A stretch of DNA of 64,000 bases from Fulvia fulva (GCF_020509005.1 NC_063016.1:3348001-3412000); one strand, 5' to 3'; shown: positions 23,480-35,332, counted from the stretch's first letter. The notes: a model not told the origin generated them from the letters alone. Program-made: numbers and translations.

Positions 23480-24460
23480 TGATGACAGAAGGGTGCATCG
23501 GGTCTTTTTACATGTCCGACATTTTGACGTTTGAGCGTGCATAGCGATGCAGGATCAATAGAGGAGCCGGCCGGCAGTGGCATGGAAGCATTGCATGGAA
23601 TTGGTCGGGTTGGAAAGGAATTCGGCGAAGGATTTTGGACATTTTTCTGGCGTTGTATGTCATGTGGGAGGTGCTACACGTACCATCCTCTAGACCTGAG
23701 CCCATAGCGTGATGATACCCTGGGAGACTCTTTCTCAAACGAGTAGCCGCCGTGCACCAGAATCTGCAGTGATATGGATCTGGCGTGCTTGACACAGTAG
23801 TCTTGTTTCGTGAAACGTTTTCAGCTGCCGGTAGAACTAGTTCTAGCCGGGAGTATCAGCAACGACTCGGCACTTTTGCTTCGGGAGTGATGTCTGCTCA
23901 ACCAACAACAACAACGCGCCGTCGCCAAGCTCAACGCTGTCGTCGACCGTCGCTCCTTGGACTCGACAGCGTGTCGCTAGCCCGGCGAGAAATCAAGGTC
24001 GCTTCCCTGCCACTTGCTGTGCTTGTTGCTTGGTCCAGTCCAGTTCCTTTGCACGTGCCGCCCGGCTCGCAACAACCTTCCCGAGACGCGAGAGACGACG
24101 TCCGACGCTGCTGCCAGTGCTACTGCTCCCGTCACCGCATCACAGCTCGCGACCGACATATCGCGCCTGCCAATCTACGAGACCGCGCCGACTACGTACC
24201 ACTACCACGATACACGTGATCTTGCCGCTGTGCTGTCTTTGACACGAGCCGAACAACAACATTTGAAGTCAGCCACGCAGTCGCTAAGCCTCTTCACCAA
24301 CCATTCTTGGCTGACCCGAGCCACCACATTCGTTCCTTACGCATACATCATACATATTCTCGCGGCATAGACTACGGCAAGAGCGGGGTGAGCAGTAGAC
24401 AGTGCCACGGGGTTGAGCAGAGCTTCGCGCGAAAGAGTCCAACACCGCAGTCTCAGCAAA
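23480..24460. other. upstream region of CDC42
   Basis: About 980 bases. The last 500 are rich in CA, CAA and pyrimidine stretches, as in long 5' leaders of fungal signalling genes. An open frame at 23785-24219 is arginine-rich, lacks an ATG and is rejected. Confidence 0.5.
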
Positions 24461-25245
<785 letters not shown>

Positions 25246-25705
25246 CCGGTGCATTTTGACGTGAGGAGGAACGATAACAACGATGCGGTGCGAATAGACA
25301 CCCATTCGATTCCAGTCAGGCGCGTGGCGTTCTTTGGCGCTCTCAGGACTACTACATACCACTTCGTTCGAGCTTTAGGTCAATTATGAATTCTTGTCAA
25401 GCTTCTTTGAGCATAATCCAATGAGGATCGGGGACTTCGAGCAAGTGATCGCATAGCAGTACTTGCAATAGCTGGATGGAGCAGGTCAGTGAGCTGACGC
25501 GATACAGTACGCTTCGAGAGAGCTGGTTGGTAAAGACTCGAGACCATGTGGCCTCACTTCGCATGTGAAAGTGGGTGGCAGACCGTCAAGTCTGCCTGAA
25601 GCGCGTGGGACACTCGATTGCTCTGCTGGGCTCGCCGTGAGTTGAAGATCTCTGACCGGTCTGGTTCTTTGCAGGCACAAGCAGAAGGTTCCAACTGAGG
25701 AGTGA
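25246..25705. other. intergenic stretch
   Basis: CDC42 3' flank and upstream region of the next gene. No further feature seen. Confidence 0.5.
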
Positions 25706-28700
25706 ATGCGCATAGGCACAGGTGCGAGAGCCGAGAATTTGCCACCGTGTTTGTTTACAGCGCCGCTTTTGCTGGCCTGCACTTCACTTTGTCCTGCCAA
25801 TTCGCAATCCAATACCAGCACAGTGCAAGCCATGCCAGATCCCCCAGAGAAGCGAGTCGTGTCTATAGAGAGCCTGTTGGGCATTGCGCCTTGTCAACCG
25901 GGACGAAACGCATTTGCGGAAGCTGATCAAGCGAAGCACAGATACATGCAATCTGCGAACGCGTTTTACGCGCTGAAGTACCCTCCACCACCACCCACAC
26001 ATCCCACACTTCGCGACTCGAACATGACCACGATGTCGCAGTTCATGGGCGACGGACCACAGTCACCACCACTCAATCTGGGCACGACCCCTGACACCAC
26101 ACCGCAGCCCACCCAGCGAGCCTTCGTCGAGGAGTATGCAGAGCAGCGCCAACATCAGACATCAGGCAGCACAGAGGAGCGCGTGCCGGTCTTTCGTCCC
26201 ACTCCGAACCTCGTCAGCGACGAATTTGGCCAGCAGCCGCCTGCGAAAGAGGTCAAGTTCGCCGAGCAAGCCTCTCAGCTGAAGAGTCCCAAGAAGAACG
26301 CATTCTTTGCCATTTTCCGCCGCCGTACCGAGTCGGCGGCAGCACCTCCACCCGCGATGGCCGATGTGTCGAAGAGCGCCTCGAACCACATGCACCCGAA
26401 AGCCGCAGCAGTTCTGGCCACCAACGTCCATACGCCTAAGAGACTTGCACGCTCTCCCTCGAAGACGAAGGCTTTCTTCCGCCGTCGGACATCTGATGCT
26501 AGCGACATGCTCACTTCGCTATCACCTCTCAAGGACGGCAAATCCTCTAAAACTGCGCAACACGACGAACCACCACCCCGCTCACAGACGTCTACCGGAC
26601 ACTATAGCGCCACTCCTCGCAAGCCATCCCTCGTCAGCCCGTCGAGACACATTGCATCTGCTCCACATTCGGATGCTGGCAGTGCGCGCAACAGCTCCCG
26701 CAACAGCACTCCACATCTCGGACGCTCGTTGGCAACAATGGACGGTCACAATCAGATACCACCTACGCCACCCTCGAAGGATACACCACCGGACGAGAAG
26801 GCAGTACGCAACGTGGTAGATCGCAAGATGCCATTCCTCTCATTCAAGAACAGCACTCCGACCAAGACCACCGGCTTTGTCACTGTAAGCGAAGGTCTGA
26901 GTCCTACCAAGTACGGCAGCTACGCCACCCGAGTGGGAGCGAAGCTGGTCACTCAGCCTAGCTCACATTCTCTGCGAGCTTCTGTTGTGCCAGGCGCTAT
27001 GGATCGACAGACTTTTGAGGATGTGAAGTCGCGGGTGAATGGCTTGGGACTTGCAGGTATGGACATGCCGGCAGAGACCCATCGTCAGAGCCAAGCAGCA
27101 GCTTTAATGTATTCGCCGAGCGTCTACTCGCCAGAGCTCGGTGACAGCAACTGGGGAAGAAAGTCATTTGCCACCTTCGAGCGGGTCGAAGAAGAGCAAG
27201 GTGAAGGCGAGGGCGAAGAGCACGGCGATAACCCATGTCTGCCATCAAGCCCACTTGGGCTGCAGGGACACAAGAAGCGCCACTCACTCGCGACATCGAC
27301 TGCTGGCCACCTCGAGGTGCCCGCGCCACAAATGCTCAAACTGCCATCGGGTCACTCTCGTCAAGATCTGCAGGTTCCCGTCAACACTGCGAAGACCACG
27401 GAATCGTCAGCCACCATTGAGGTCGCATATCCTGAGCTAGCTAAGGATCCCTCAATTGCCAGTTTCATGAATCTAGACCCCAACACCCCAAAGGACGCGA
27501 CCATGTTGAGCAGTATCGAAGAAGTACAGGGTCTGTACCAGAATACACCAATCACCACTGATGGCAAGCGGGTGATGAGCTCCTCTCTCTTCTACAGCCC
27601 AGGCGACTCACCAATGCCGAACCACCCCAGTGCTCAGGTGTCGCCGCTCCAGCCTCAGGTCTATAACAAGCACTTGGAGACCTTACCAGCTACGGTCTAT
27701 ACTCCCGCACCAAAGATCCGCAAGGCGCAGAATAAGCTATCGCATGGCCATTCAGTGGAGAATCTCATCGATATGTACAACAATGCGTACACGCCAACAA
27801 CAAAGCTGCCACCGCGCAAGGGTTCCGGCGAGCAATCTGTCTACTCGCCCTACGGCGCCGACTCACCGACACTCAAGTCCGAGCAGCGCAAAGCATCTGG
27901 CGACCAGCCGCTGTATCCTTTCAACGGCAGCGCAAGTGGCTTCGTCCCTCCCCCCGGCATCAGTCCCGATATCCCAGCCCAGAAGCCAAAGCATTCCAAT
28001 CTCTTCGACAACAAGCCATTCCTGCCTATGGAAGGCAGCGCTAGTGGTATCGACCGAGAACGCGAAGACAGACGCCAGTCCATCGACATCGATCCGAAAA
28101 AGTCGCCAGCGACTTCCGCTAAGCAGCATGTCGACGGACAGCAGACTGTCGACAACGTCACCCGCATGATCAACGAGCGTAAGAAGCATCTCCAAGATAT
28201 GACAGACAATGCCCAGCGCATGAACGCTCGTCTTGAGGCACGTTTGTCAGCCAGTGAAGGCGGTGGCATACCATCAGACATCAGTGGCCCGATCCCGACT
28301 ATCATGTACGAGGATGATAGTGGGGTGGAGATCACCAACGGCAAGCGCGGCAGTCCAGATTCGAAGTACGACTCGAAGAAGAAGCGTATCTCAACCAACT
28401 TCGCTCGCGACTTCTACGGCAATTCTCCTACATCTCAGCGAAAAGTCTCACCAGCTGACACGGAGGCTTCCACCATTATTCTTACGCCGAACCTGCCGCA
28501 TGGTGGCTTCCCGCGTACTAACGGAGTCGTCACGAGTAGCACGCTTGTTGGCCACAGCATCGCCGCCCAAGAGGACTTCGCATCAGCACCTGAGACTCGC
28601 TCCTCCACGTCTTCGATCAAGCCGGCTAGTGCTTCCAGTGCGGGTGCTCAGGCCGAGAACGGCGAGGTGAGAGAGCTGAAGGCGATGATCAAACAGCAAC

Positions 28701-28819
28701 AGGATATGATGCAGCAGATGATGGCGCAGATGCAGCAGATGAGTACGAGCATCAACTCGAGGCAGCGTACTAGTGGCTCGCCACCAGATCGGGAGGACAG
28801 TTGGTTCAATCCAGGCTAG
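25706..28819 (+). CDS. large, mostly disordered protein of unknown function
   Basis: One open frame of 1037 residues from the first ATG (25706). Starts at 25832 (MPDPPEKR) or 26023 are also possible, and the first 40 residues look less like coding sequence, so 25832 may be right. I do not recognise a domain. The protein is rich in Ser, Pro, Thr and Lys, has many SP/TP sites, and carries a short basic-aromatic motif twice (KKNAFFAIFRRRT near 190 and KTKAFFRRRT near 250). Only two regions look structured: a charged helix around residues 810-850 (VTRMINERKKHLQDM) and a C-terminal Met/Gln-rich coiled coil (IKQQQDMMQQMM). This layout suits a scaffold or cell-end protein in filamentous ascomycetes. 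No membrane segment is seen. Confidence 0.75.
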   Translation: MRIGTGARAENLPPCLFTAPLLLACTSLCPANSQSNTSTVQAMPDPPEKRVVSIESLLGIAPCQPGRNAFAEADQAKHRYMQSANAFYALKYPPPPPTHPTLRDSNMTTMSQFMGDGPQSPPLNLGTTPDTTPQPTQRAFVEEYAEQRQHQTSGSTEERVPVFRPTPNLVSDEFGQQPPAKEVKFAEQASQLKSPKKNAFFAIFRRRTESAAAPPPAMADVSKSASNHMHPKAAAVLATNVHTPKRLARSPSKTKAFFRRRTSDASDMLTSLSPLKDGKSSKTAQHDEPPPRSQTSTGHYSATPRKPSLVSPSRHIASAPHSDAGSARNSSRNSTPHLGRSLATMDGHNQIPPTPPSKDTPPDEKAVRNVVDRKMPFLSFKNSTPTKTTGFVTVSEGLSPTKYGSYATRVGAKLVTQPSSHSLRASVVPGAMDRQTFEDVKSRVNGLGLAGMDMPAETHRQSQAAALMYSPSVYSPELGDSNWGRKSFATFERVEEEQGEGEGEEHGDNPCLPSSPLGLQGHKKRHSLATSTAGHLEVPAPQMLKLPSGHSRQDLQVPVNTAKTTESSATIEVAYPELAKDPSIASFMNLDPNTPKDATMLSSIEEVQGLYQNTPITTDGKRVMSSSLFYSPGDSPMPNHPSAQVSPLQPQVYNKHLETLPATVYTPAPKIRKAQNKLSHGHSVENLIDMYNNAYTPTTKLPPRKGSGEQSVYSPYGADSPTLKSEQRKASGDQPLYPFNGSASGFVPPPGISPDIPAQKPKHSNLFDNKPFLPMEGSASGIDREREDRRQSIDIDPKKSPATSAKQHVDGQQTVDNVTRMINERKKHLQDMTDNAQRMNARLEARLSASEGGGIPSDISGPIPTIMYEDDSGVEITNGKRGSPDSKYDSKKKRISTNFARDFYGNSPTSQRKVSPADTEASTIILTPNLPHGGFPRTNGVVTSSTLVGHSIAAQEDFASAPETRSSTSSIKPASASSAGAQAENGEVRELKAMIKQQQDMMQQMMAQMQQMSTSINSRQRTSGSPPDREDSWFNPG

Positions 28820-29009
28820 GGAAGATGAGACGATTTGGAGATCATGCGAGGCAGGAATCGCGTAACATGCGCCATTGGGAAAGACGATTTGACTACTGAG
28901 ACCAGGAAGACATGACTGAAGGGCACATTGGATGCACGGAAGCAGATCGGGCGCCCATAGATATTCAGGGCTTCAGAATCGGCTTGTCGTCCTTACAGGA
29001 CCTGTCTTT

Positions 29010-30685
29010 CTATACGATTTGTAATTTTGCAGCTTGTGTCCACTCTCCCTTACCTTCAAGACTGTCCTGCCTGATAAGGTAGAGCTCATCGATGAACGTC
29101 GGGATAAACGTCCCAGGTCCTCGCACTTGCTCTCTGGATGCAGCTTTCTCCGCAGCGATCTCATACATGAGGATGCCAGCCACTGCGGCTAGAAGTTTAT
29201 CTAGGAAAGTGTCAGCAAGATCACGTCAGCGACGACCGCGGAACACTGCCAACATACCTTCCCGCTCAACAGCCATGACACTAGCAATAGTCGTTCCCAG
29301 CGTGCACCCACTCCCAGTAATGTTCCCGAGATACTCATGCCCATTGCTGATCGTCAGCGTCCTCTGCCCATCCGAGATCACATCAGTACTCCCCGTCATG
29401 AGGATGATGTTACGCTCCTTCGTCGCTATACTCTTGCACAACGTAATCTTGTCCTCCAAAGACAGCGTAGAAGCACCAGAGTCCACACCATGCTGCTTCA
29501 CACCACTGGCACCTGAGACCTGCCTGATCTCACCCTCATTACCTTTGATCACATCAAAGTATCCACCTGCCATGAGCGCTTTCACGCCTTCGCGACGTTG
29601 CTCTGTGGCTCCTGCTCCGACTGGATCGAGAAGGACAGGCCCGCCAACGGCATTGTAGGCGGCGAGGGCTTTGAGGTGGTTGTTCCGGATCTCGGGCGTT
29701 GTGGTGCCCATGTTGATGATGAGAGCGCCTCCGAGTGCCGCTAGATCTCCTGCTTCGAGGCCGTTGTTGGACATGATGGGGGAGGAGCCGATAGCGAGTG
29801 CCACGTTTGCGGCAAAGTTTTGGACGACGAGGTTGGTCATGTTGTGGCAGAGGGGCTTTTTGCTTGCCATGGCTTTGATGATTTCTGGTGCACGGCGGAC
29901 GATCTCATCGCGGGAGAGTTGGGATCTCGTGCTTGGTGGTGCGAATGGAGCAGGTGTGCTGATCAGGTTTCGAAGGATCGAGGCTGCGGCTCTGGCATCG
30001 TCTGCTGCTACTATAGCAGAGACAACGGCGATTCCATCGAGCTTCTTCTGTGGCGAGGCGCTTTGTAAGAGGACTCTTTGGGCGTTGGAGGCGTTGATGC
30101 CACCTATGCAGACTGTTTTCACATCGTGACCATGGACAGCTAATGATTCGAGGACGTGCTGTACCCCTGCCGTGCCGATGATTGATTTTGTGTTCTCCTT
30201 GGTGGGTGTCGCATAGACAGTGCCGATGCCGAGATAGTCGGCGCGATCCTTTGCCGCTTGCAGTGCTTCTGCTTCACTGTTCGCTGTCACCCCGATGATA
30301 GCGTCTGGTCCCAGTATTCGGCGTGCAGTGATCAAGTCCAGATCGTCTTGACCGACGTGTACGCCTTCGACACCAGCCGCCTGTGCAACATCGAGGCGGT
30401 CGTTGATAAGTAGTGGCACGCCTGCCGCTCTTGTGACTTGATGGAGCTGCTTCGCTATTCGCACGAGATCTGCTGTCTCGGAAGTCTTGTCACGGTACTG
30501 TACTATTGTGACTCCTGGATTGCACGTGAGTAAAGTGTTGGGTTGGGAGAACTTAGAAGGGCTTCACGCGGCATACCTCCTTCGACAGCCGCTTTTACTA
30601 CCGCCACCAGATCTTTATCGCCCAAGATGGCAGGCGTGGAGTCTGTCACCAAGTACAGCGAGTAGTCTACACTTTTGGGAGCCAT
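29010..30685 (-). CDS. THI6: bifunctional thiamine-phosphate synthase / hydroxyethylthiazole kinase
   Basis: Exons 30577-30685, 29258-30514 and 29010-29200 give 518 residues; both introns (62 and 56 bases) are phase 1. The N-terminal half (to about 225) is thiamine-phosphate synthase: it joins HMP pyrophosphate to hydroxyethylthiazole phosphate. VQYRDK, NDRLDVA and HVGQDDLDL are its phosphate and pyrimidine-binding motifs, and IGTVYATPTK and IGGINA are also typical. The C-terminal half (from about 250) is the ThiM kinase that phosphorylates hydroxyethylthiazole, with NNGLEAGDL, DPVGAGAT, KGNEGEI and the catalytic GSGCTLG. The fused order matches yeast Thi6. It is divergent from TIF5. I did not identify a TPP riboswitch, which in fungi usually sits in THI4 or NMT1 leaders. 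Confidence 0.94.
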
Positions 30686-31780
30686 GTTGACTCACGGTCA
30701 GGTATATGCAGACACAGTGGAAGGAAGCGGCCTACGCGTGGGATGTGGAGATGGGGTCATGACGAACACGCCGATGGACTTCGAGATTTGTTGCCCGGTT
30801 GAAGGCGCTTCGAGCACTGCAAAGTGGACGGAAGCGTCAGGGTATGAGGGACGGTGACCCGACCTGCGACAGTGTGCTGACGACAGGCGAGCATGTCTGT
30901 CGCCCCTGTGTTTCCAACGAGATACCGACACCTTGGTATCGCCGTTGCCCGCCGAAGACAATGCCGAAGACAATGCCACGGCCCACGCAGAACAGAGTGA
31001 GAGACGAACAACAACAGACGTCGCGCATATGCGCACACGCGGTCTATCACCACCCACGTCAAGACAGCACATACCGAAAGCGCGGTGGCAGCGACAGAAT
31101 GTAAATGTGCGTGACGGTGGTGAACGTGACAAGTGATTAGAACTAATGTCCTCATGCCGGAGTTTGTGTGCCGAAGTTGCTTCCGCGCTGGGTCCTCCTC
31201 GTGCTGAAATAGATCTTCTCACTGGCTCCCACTGCTCTTCTCTTTCTTCCACCAACACTGCCTACCATCCAGTCTCAGCACCACCACACCATCTGCGAGC
31301 GCAGCTCCTAGCAAACCACATACCAGCAAACCCACCAACCACACACCACAACCACCCTATCGGCGCACCCACGTCGCCGCCCACCGCCAGCAACATACCA
31401 CCCCTCGAGGACCTCCACCGAACCCAGCACAGAGTCATCGAACACAGCGCAGGGTATATGTATTCGTCCCACGCGAACGCCTTCCTAGTCGACCCGCCGC
31501 CTGAGCAGCAGCAACCATTTCGCATAACGCGAAGACCCAGTAAAAGCCACCACCTCTCCATCGGCTGACTCTCAGAGTAAGACCTGCACCCGAGGTTTCA
31601 AGACAAATACCGCCATCATAGCGCCCACTACAAAGCCAGTATCTTTAGATACTATATTGCAGCAAACGCTGATCAGTATTTACTGCATGTCTCTGCGGAC
31701 TTCGTAAAGTCTGTCATCTGCCATACTCTTCCCAGCTACACTGAGCCAATTCAGCCTACGAGCCTACCAACACCGCAACC
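30686..31780. other. divergent promoter region, THI6 / TIF5
   Basis: About 1.1 kb between divergent ATGs. It contains a duplicated CCGAAGACAATG near 30951-30976 and a CA/CCA-rich stretch at 31260-31420 that is probably the TIF5 leader. Small open frames are not supported. Confidence 0.5.
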
Positions 31781-33064
31781 ATGGCCAACGTCAACATTCG
31801 TCGGGATGTCCAGGATCCCTTCTACCGCTACAAGATGGAGCGTATCCAGTCCAAGGTAGAAGGAAAGGGTAACGGTATCAAGACCGTCGTGGTCAACCTT
31901 GCCAATGTCGCCTACCAGCTCGCCCGCCCGCCAAGCTATGTCATCAAATACTTTGGGTTCGAGCTCGGCGCCCAGACCAACATCGACCCCAAGGACGACC
32001 GCTGGATCATCAACGGTTCTCACGAGGCGACCAAGTTGCAAGACTACCTTGATGGCTTCATCAACAAGTTTGTCCTCTGCAAGGACTGCAAGAACCCCGA
32101 GACTGTCGTCAACGTCAAAGACAACGACATTCTTCTCGACTGCAAGGCTTGCGGAAAGATCACCAAGGCCGACTCGCGCCACAAGCTGGGCGGTTTTATC
32201 CTCAAGTCCCAGCCAAAGAAGGGCAAGAAGGACAAGTCGACCAAGAAGGCTGATCGCAAAGCCCGCAAGGAAGCTGAGCGTAACGGCAATGCCGATGACG
32301 ATGACAGCAACGGCGGCGATCCAAGCCCTGGCGACAGTGGCTCTGATCGTGGTGCTGAGGACAACGGCGATGTCGATGGCGGCAGTGACGACGAACTTAC
32401 CCGCAAGATCAACGCTGAGGCTAGGGAGCTCAACGTGCCCGAGCGGGAGAAGGAAGTCGAGTGGTCTGTGGACATGTCTGAAGAGGCCATCAAGGCTCGC
32501 GCCAAAGCCCTGCCAGACGACCTCAAGGCAAGCTTGGTCATCGAGAACGGCGATGATGAAGATGGCGAGGGAGGCCCAAATGCATACGACGAGCTCGGCA
32601 AGTGGATCGAAGAGAAGGCTAAAGAGGAGGGAAGTGTCACCAAGGTCAAGGATGTGGACATATACCTCAAGGCAAAGGAGCTGGGTGTCGAGTCCAAGCA
32701 CAAGACCCTGGCTGTCCTTGCTCAGTGCATCTTCGATGACCAGATTGTCAAAGAGATCGAGCCTCGTGCCGCTATGCTCAAGAAGATGATCACTTCTGAC
32801 AAGCATGAGAAAGCTTTCCTCGGTGGCTTTGAGCGCTTCGTTGGCATCGACAAGCCAAACCTCATCCCAACTATTAGCGCCGTCTTGCTCAAGATCTACG
32901 AGAATGATCTCGTCTCCGAGGAGCAGCTCAAGGCTTGGGGTGGCAAAGCCAGCAAGAAGTACGTCGACATCTCCACTTCCCGCAAGGTTCGCAAGAGCGC
33001 CGAGAAGTTCATCGAGTGGCTCGAGAACGCCGAGAGCGATGAGTCTGAGGAGGATGAGGAGTAG
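31781..33064 (+). CDS. TIF5: translation initiation factor eIF5
   Basis: Single exon, 427 residues, ATG at 31781 in a good context. eIF5 is the GTPase-activating protein for eIF2 in the 43S/48S complex and a hub of the multifactor complex. The N-terminal GAP domain begins with the family's NIRRDVQDPFYRYKM, whose Arg is catalytic in eIF5. The zinc ribbon cysteines are at 100, 103, 121 and 124 (CKDC and CKAC). A lysine-rich then acidic linker (about 145-210) leads to the C-terminal W2/HEAT domain, ending in an acidic-aromatic tail (FIEWLENAESDESEEDEE) typical of eIF5 binding to eIF2-beta and eIF3c. Length is close to other fungal eIF5. Confidence 0.97.
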   Translation: MANVNIRRDVQDPFYRYKMERIQSKVEGKGNGIKTVVVNLANVAYQLARPPSYVIKYFGFELGAQTNIDPKDDRWIINGSHEATKLQDYLDGFINKFVLCKDCKNPETVVNVKDNDILLDCKACGKITKADSRHKLGGFILKSQPKKGKKDKSTKKADRKARKEAERNGNADDDDSNGGDPSPGDSGSDRGAEDNGDVDGGSDDELTRKINAEARELNVPEREKEVEWSVDMSEEAIKARAKALPDDLKASLVIENGDDEDGEGGPNAYDELGKWIEEKAKEEGSVTKVKDVDIYLKAKELGVESKHKTLAVLAQCIFDDQIVKEIEPRAAMLKKMITSDKHEKAFLGGFERFVGIDKPNLIPTISAVLLKIYENDLVSEEQLKAWGGKASKKYVDISTSRKVRKSAEKFIEWLENAESDESEEDEE

Positions 33065-33422
33065 GCTGTCGAAGTGTGATCGATTCTGTTGGACGATGCG
33101 TCGAGCTTGTGGATGAATCAGATTGTGAATCTCTCCTCTTGGTGCTTTGGTTTGGGTTTCTTCAAAATCTGCTCTTAGTCGTAGCTAGTGCTACTGCTGT
33201 AATACACTGCCTTACACATAGGCTTTCACATGCGTCGAGTTTCGCATCATCCGCCCTGCTCATCGGTGAATGGCCCGTTACGCCTGCCTTGATTGGCTGA
33301 CCGAATGACGCACTAAACCTTATTCACCTGGCTAAATTCCGCACGTCTTCCACTTCGCGACTTCTTTCAAAACTTCAATCTTGACAATATCAACAACCTC
33401 ACGCTTCGGTACTCATAACAAG
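33065..33422. other. intergenic stretch
   Basis: TIF5 3' flank and the MED22 promoter and leader. No further feature seen. Confidence 0.5.
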
Positions 33423-33906
33423 ATGGATCCATCACTGCGCAGTGCGCGTGCTATCCATGGTAAGTTACAAAAATGGCTGCTCAATCGTACAACTGACACC
33501 TTCGAGACAGGATCAACAAAATGCAGGCCGAGTGCCTCAAGCGCTTTCAAAGTCTCCTTGAACTCGCCATGATCAATTCCAGTGATCGCACTTCCACTGC
33601 GGCAACTCAACTACAGATGCAGACCGAAACTACTGCGCTGGTAACATCGCAATTTTCCCGCGCGGCACCACTTCCATCCATACTGACTGTCTACAGATCC
33701 GCACCTTCGAGGAAATTCCGACTCTTATCCGACAACTGCAGGAACTGTGGCTACGAGGTCCGCTCAACACCCTTGGTGATAGCAAGGCAAAGCAGAGCAC
33801 CGACGAGACTGCCAATGCCGTGGCGGAGGCGCTGCGAATGCTCACCGGCATGCAGCGAAACCAGCAAGCTCAACAGGAGCAAGGACAGGCGCCGCCGACA
33901 GGATAG
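33423..33906 (+). CDS. MED22: Mediator complex subunit 22
   Basis: Exons 33423-33459, 33507-33640 and 33697-33906 give 126 residues. Introns are 47 bases (GT...GAG) and 56 bases (GT...CAG). The product reads MDPSLRSARAIHDRINKMQAE at its start, continues with RFQSLLELA and the IRTFEEIPTLIRQLQELWL helix, and ends in a Gln-rich tail. These features match the Med22/Surf5 family, a short helical subunit of the Mediator head module that pairs with Med11 and links activators to RNA polymerase II. Using the second possible acceptor (ACAG) of intron 1 breaks the frame, so the GAG acceptor is required. The next gene starts only 45 bases past the stop. Confidence 0.88.
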
Positions 33907-33951
33907 AGTCCACCGGCCGCGAATGCTCTTCCCCCTGCTACAGAGATTTTT

Positions 33952-34656
33952 ATGGGCTTTACAAAGGCTGCTCCGCCTTTGGATGACAAGACCAGTACTG
34001 CTCTTCCGGACATTGGGAGTCTCACAATGGTCCCTTCAGGTACTGTGCAACGAGATCAAGGCTACCCACAATCGAGTTCCTTCGCACCCCCGGGCGCTTC
34101 GTCAGTAGCTGAGACTTGCGAAGTGCCAGAGTCCTTCATGCCTGAAAAGTTTACGAAACGAGATACTCGAGAGACAGGCGTCTTGCAGACTACGAGCGGC
34201 GGAGAAGTCGGCCCTCCGGCGCCAGGTGCTATCCAAAGTCGGGACACGCCATCCAGTGGAGATGCGCCTTTCGAGATCGATGATCAGCCTGAGCAGTCTG
34301 AGCTAGCCGAGGAAGCAACACCTGCTGCAGGAAAAAAGCCAAAGCGGCCCAGAAAGTTCTGCCACCCATGTCTTGAAAGAAAGTCGAGGTGTCGCGGAGG
34401 ACAACCTTGCGCCCAATGTAGAAGTAAAGTGACTTTATGCATATACGACGAAGGATCACCTTTCCAGGCAATGCAGCATGCGGCTCAAGCCGCGCCGAAA
34501 CAAGAAGGACCTTCACCTGTTCGGCAATTCCCACATCAGTGGCCCAGGCGGGTTTGTCAAAGCTGTCATGACAGGAAAACGAAGTGTAACATGCGGCAGC
34601 CTTGCTCTCTGTGTCAACACTATGGCTTCTCATGCGAGTATAGTGAGCGGCGATGA
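33952..34656 (+). CDS. protein with two tandem Zn2Cys6 clusters
   Basis: Single exon, 234 residues. Two complete binuclear zinc clusters with the same spacing C-x2-C-x6-C-x5-C-x2-C-x6-C are visible: Cys 137, 140, 147, 153, 156, 163 and Cys 202, 205, 212, 218, 221, 228. A basic stretch (KKPKRPRK) precedes the first. The remainder is disordered and acidic, and there is no room for the usual fungal transcription-factor middle homology region. Zn2Cys6 proteins normally carry one cluster and bind CGG half-sites as dimers; two in one chain could let a monomer bind two half-sites. It starts 45 bases after MED22 on the same strand, so it either has a promoter inside MED22 or shares its transcript. 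Target genes are unknown. Confidence 0.82.
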   Translation: MGFTKAAPPLDDKTSTALPDIGSLTMVPSGTVQRDQGYPQSSSFAPPGASSVAETCEVPESFMPEKFTKRDTRETGVLQTTSGGEVGPPAPGAIQSRDTPSSGDAPFEIDDQPEQSELAEEATPAAGKKPKRPRKFCHPCLERKSRCRGGQPCAQCRSKVTLCIYDEGSPFQAMQHAAQAAPKQEGPSPVRQFPHQWPRRVCQSCHDRKTKCNMRQPCSLCQHYGFSCEYSERR

Positions 34657-35332
34657 GCGAATGACCGGACGCAGATCAACAGTCATCGCCGCGCCCGGCC
34701 TGTAACGGACTTTGCAATCGACAGGAAGCAGTCTGGTAGCATATATACGATAGCACAGGTGAAGGAGACGAAGGCATGTAAATCGCATCGCCAGGAGTAG
34801 TCGCAATTACTTCAGCGCAAACTTACCACTTGAAATCATTGGCTCACACTCCTTCCTGTATCTACACGAGACTTGATCACGCCCTAGTCAGTACTACCTC
34901 CTAGCAGAATTCAAGTGTCTGTTTGGAAATATGTCTTTTGCTGCGGTACCGCTGTAGTTCGCACGTCATGCGCTTTCAAGCCAGAAGTTTTCAACCCACA
35001 GTCGTATTAGATTTGTTCATACCACGTCTACAAGCACTTGGTTACTCATTGACGGCATGATAAAATGTGCTGAAGATGCAGAATCCGTTAGGGCCGTCGA
35101 GATCCATGTTCGAATCATGGTACAAGCGAGGATATGTATCTTCCTGTTGCGGTTTTCATGGCCGGTTTCGGTGCCCATCAAGCTCAGTAGTGTCGCTCAC
35201 TAGTATAACGAACCAGTGTTCCCACGTGAGGTCGTCCTGTCGAGGTCCTCGCAGACAAGTTGACATGGTGGTCTACGATCAAGTGCAGTACCAGAAAGGA
35301 CGCACAAACCTCCCATGCCTCTCTCCCCGTCA
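34657..35332. other. intergenic stretch
   Basis: Convergent 3' flanks of the zinc-cluster gene and the isochorismatase gene. A hairpin at 35104-35120 resembles a tRNA T-arm but has no matching acceptor or D-arm. No gene seen. Confidence 0.5.

Noticed and set aside
30688..30694. TGACTCA next to the THI6 start
   Set aside because: It is only 3 bases from the ATG, within the leader, and not a plausible activator site; likely chance.
31751..32806. Minus-strand open frame of 351 codons opposite TIF5
   Set aside because: It lies fully antisense to the conserved eIF5 gene, and its hydrophobic repeats mirror eIF5's Lys/Glu/Asp codons. No domain.
35104..35128. CCATG-TTCGAAT-CATGG hairpin resembling a tRNA T-arm
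   Set aside because: No complementary acceptor strand, no D-arm or A-box at the right distance upstream, so not a tRNA gene.
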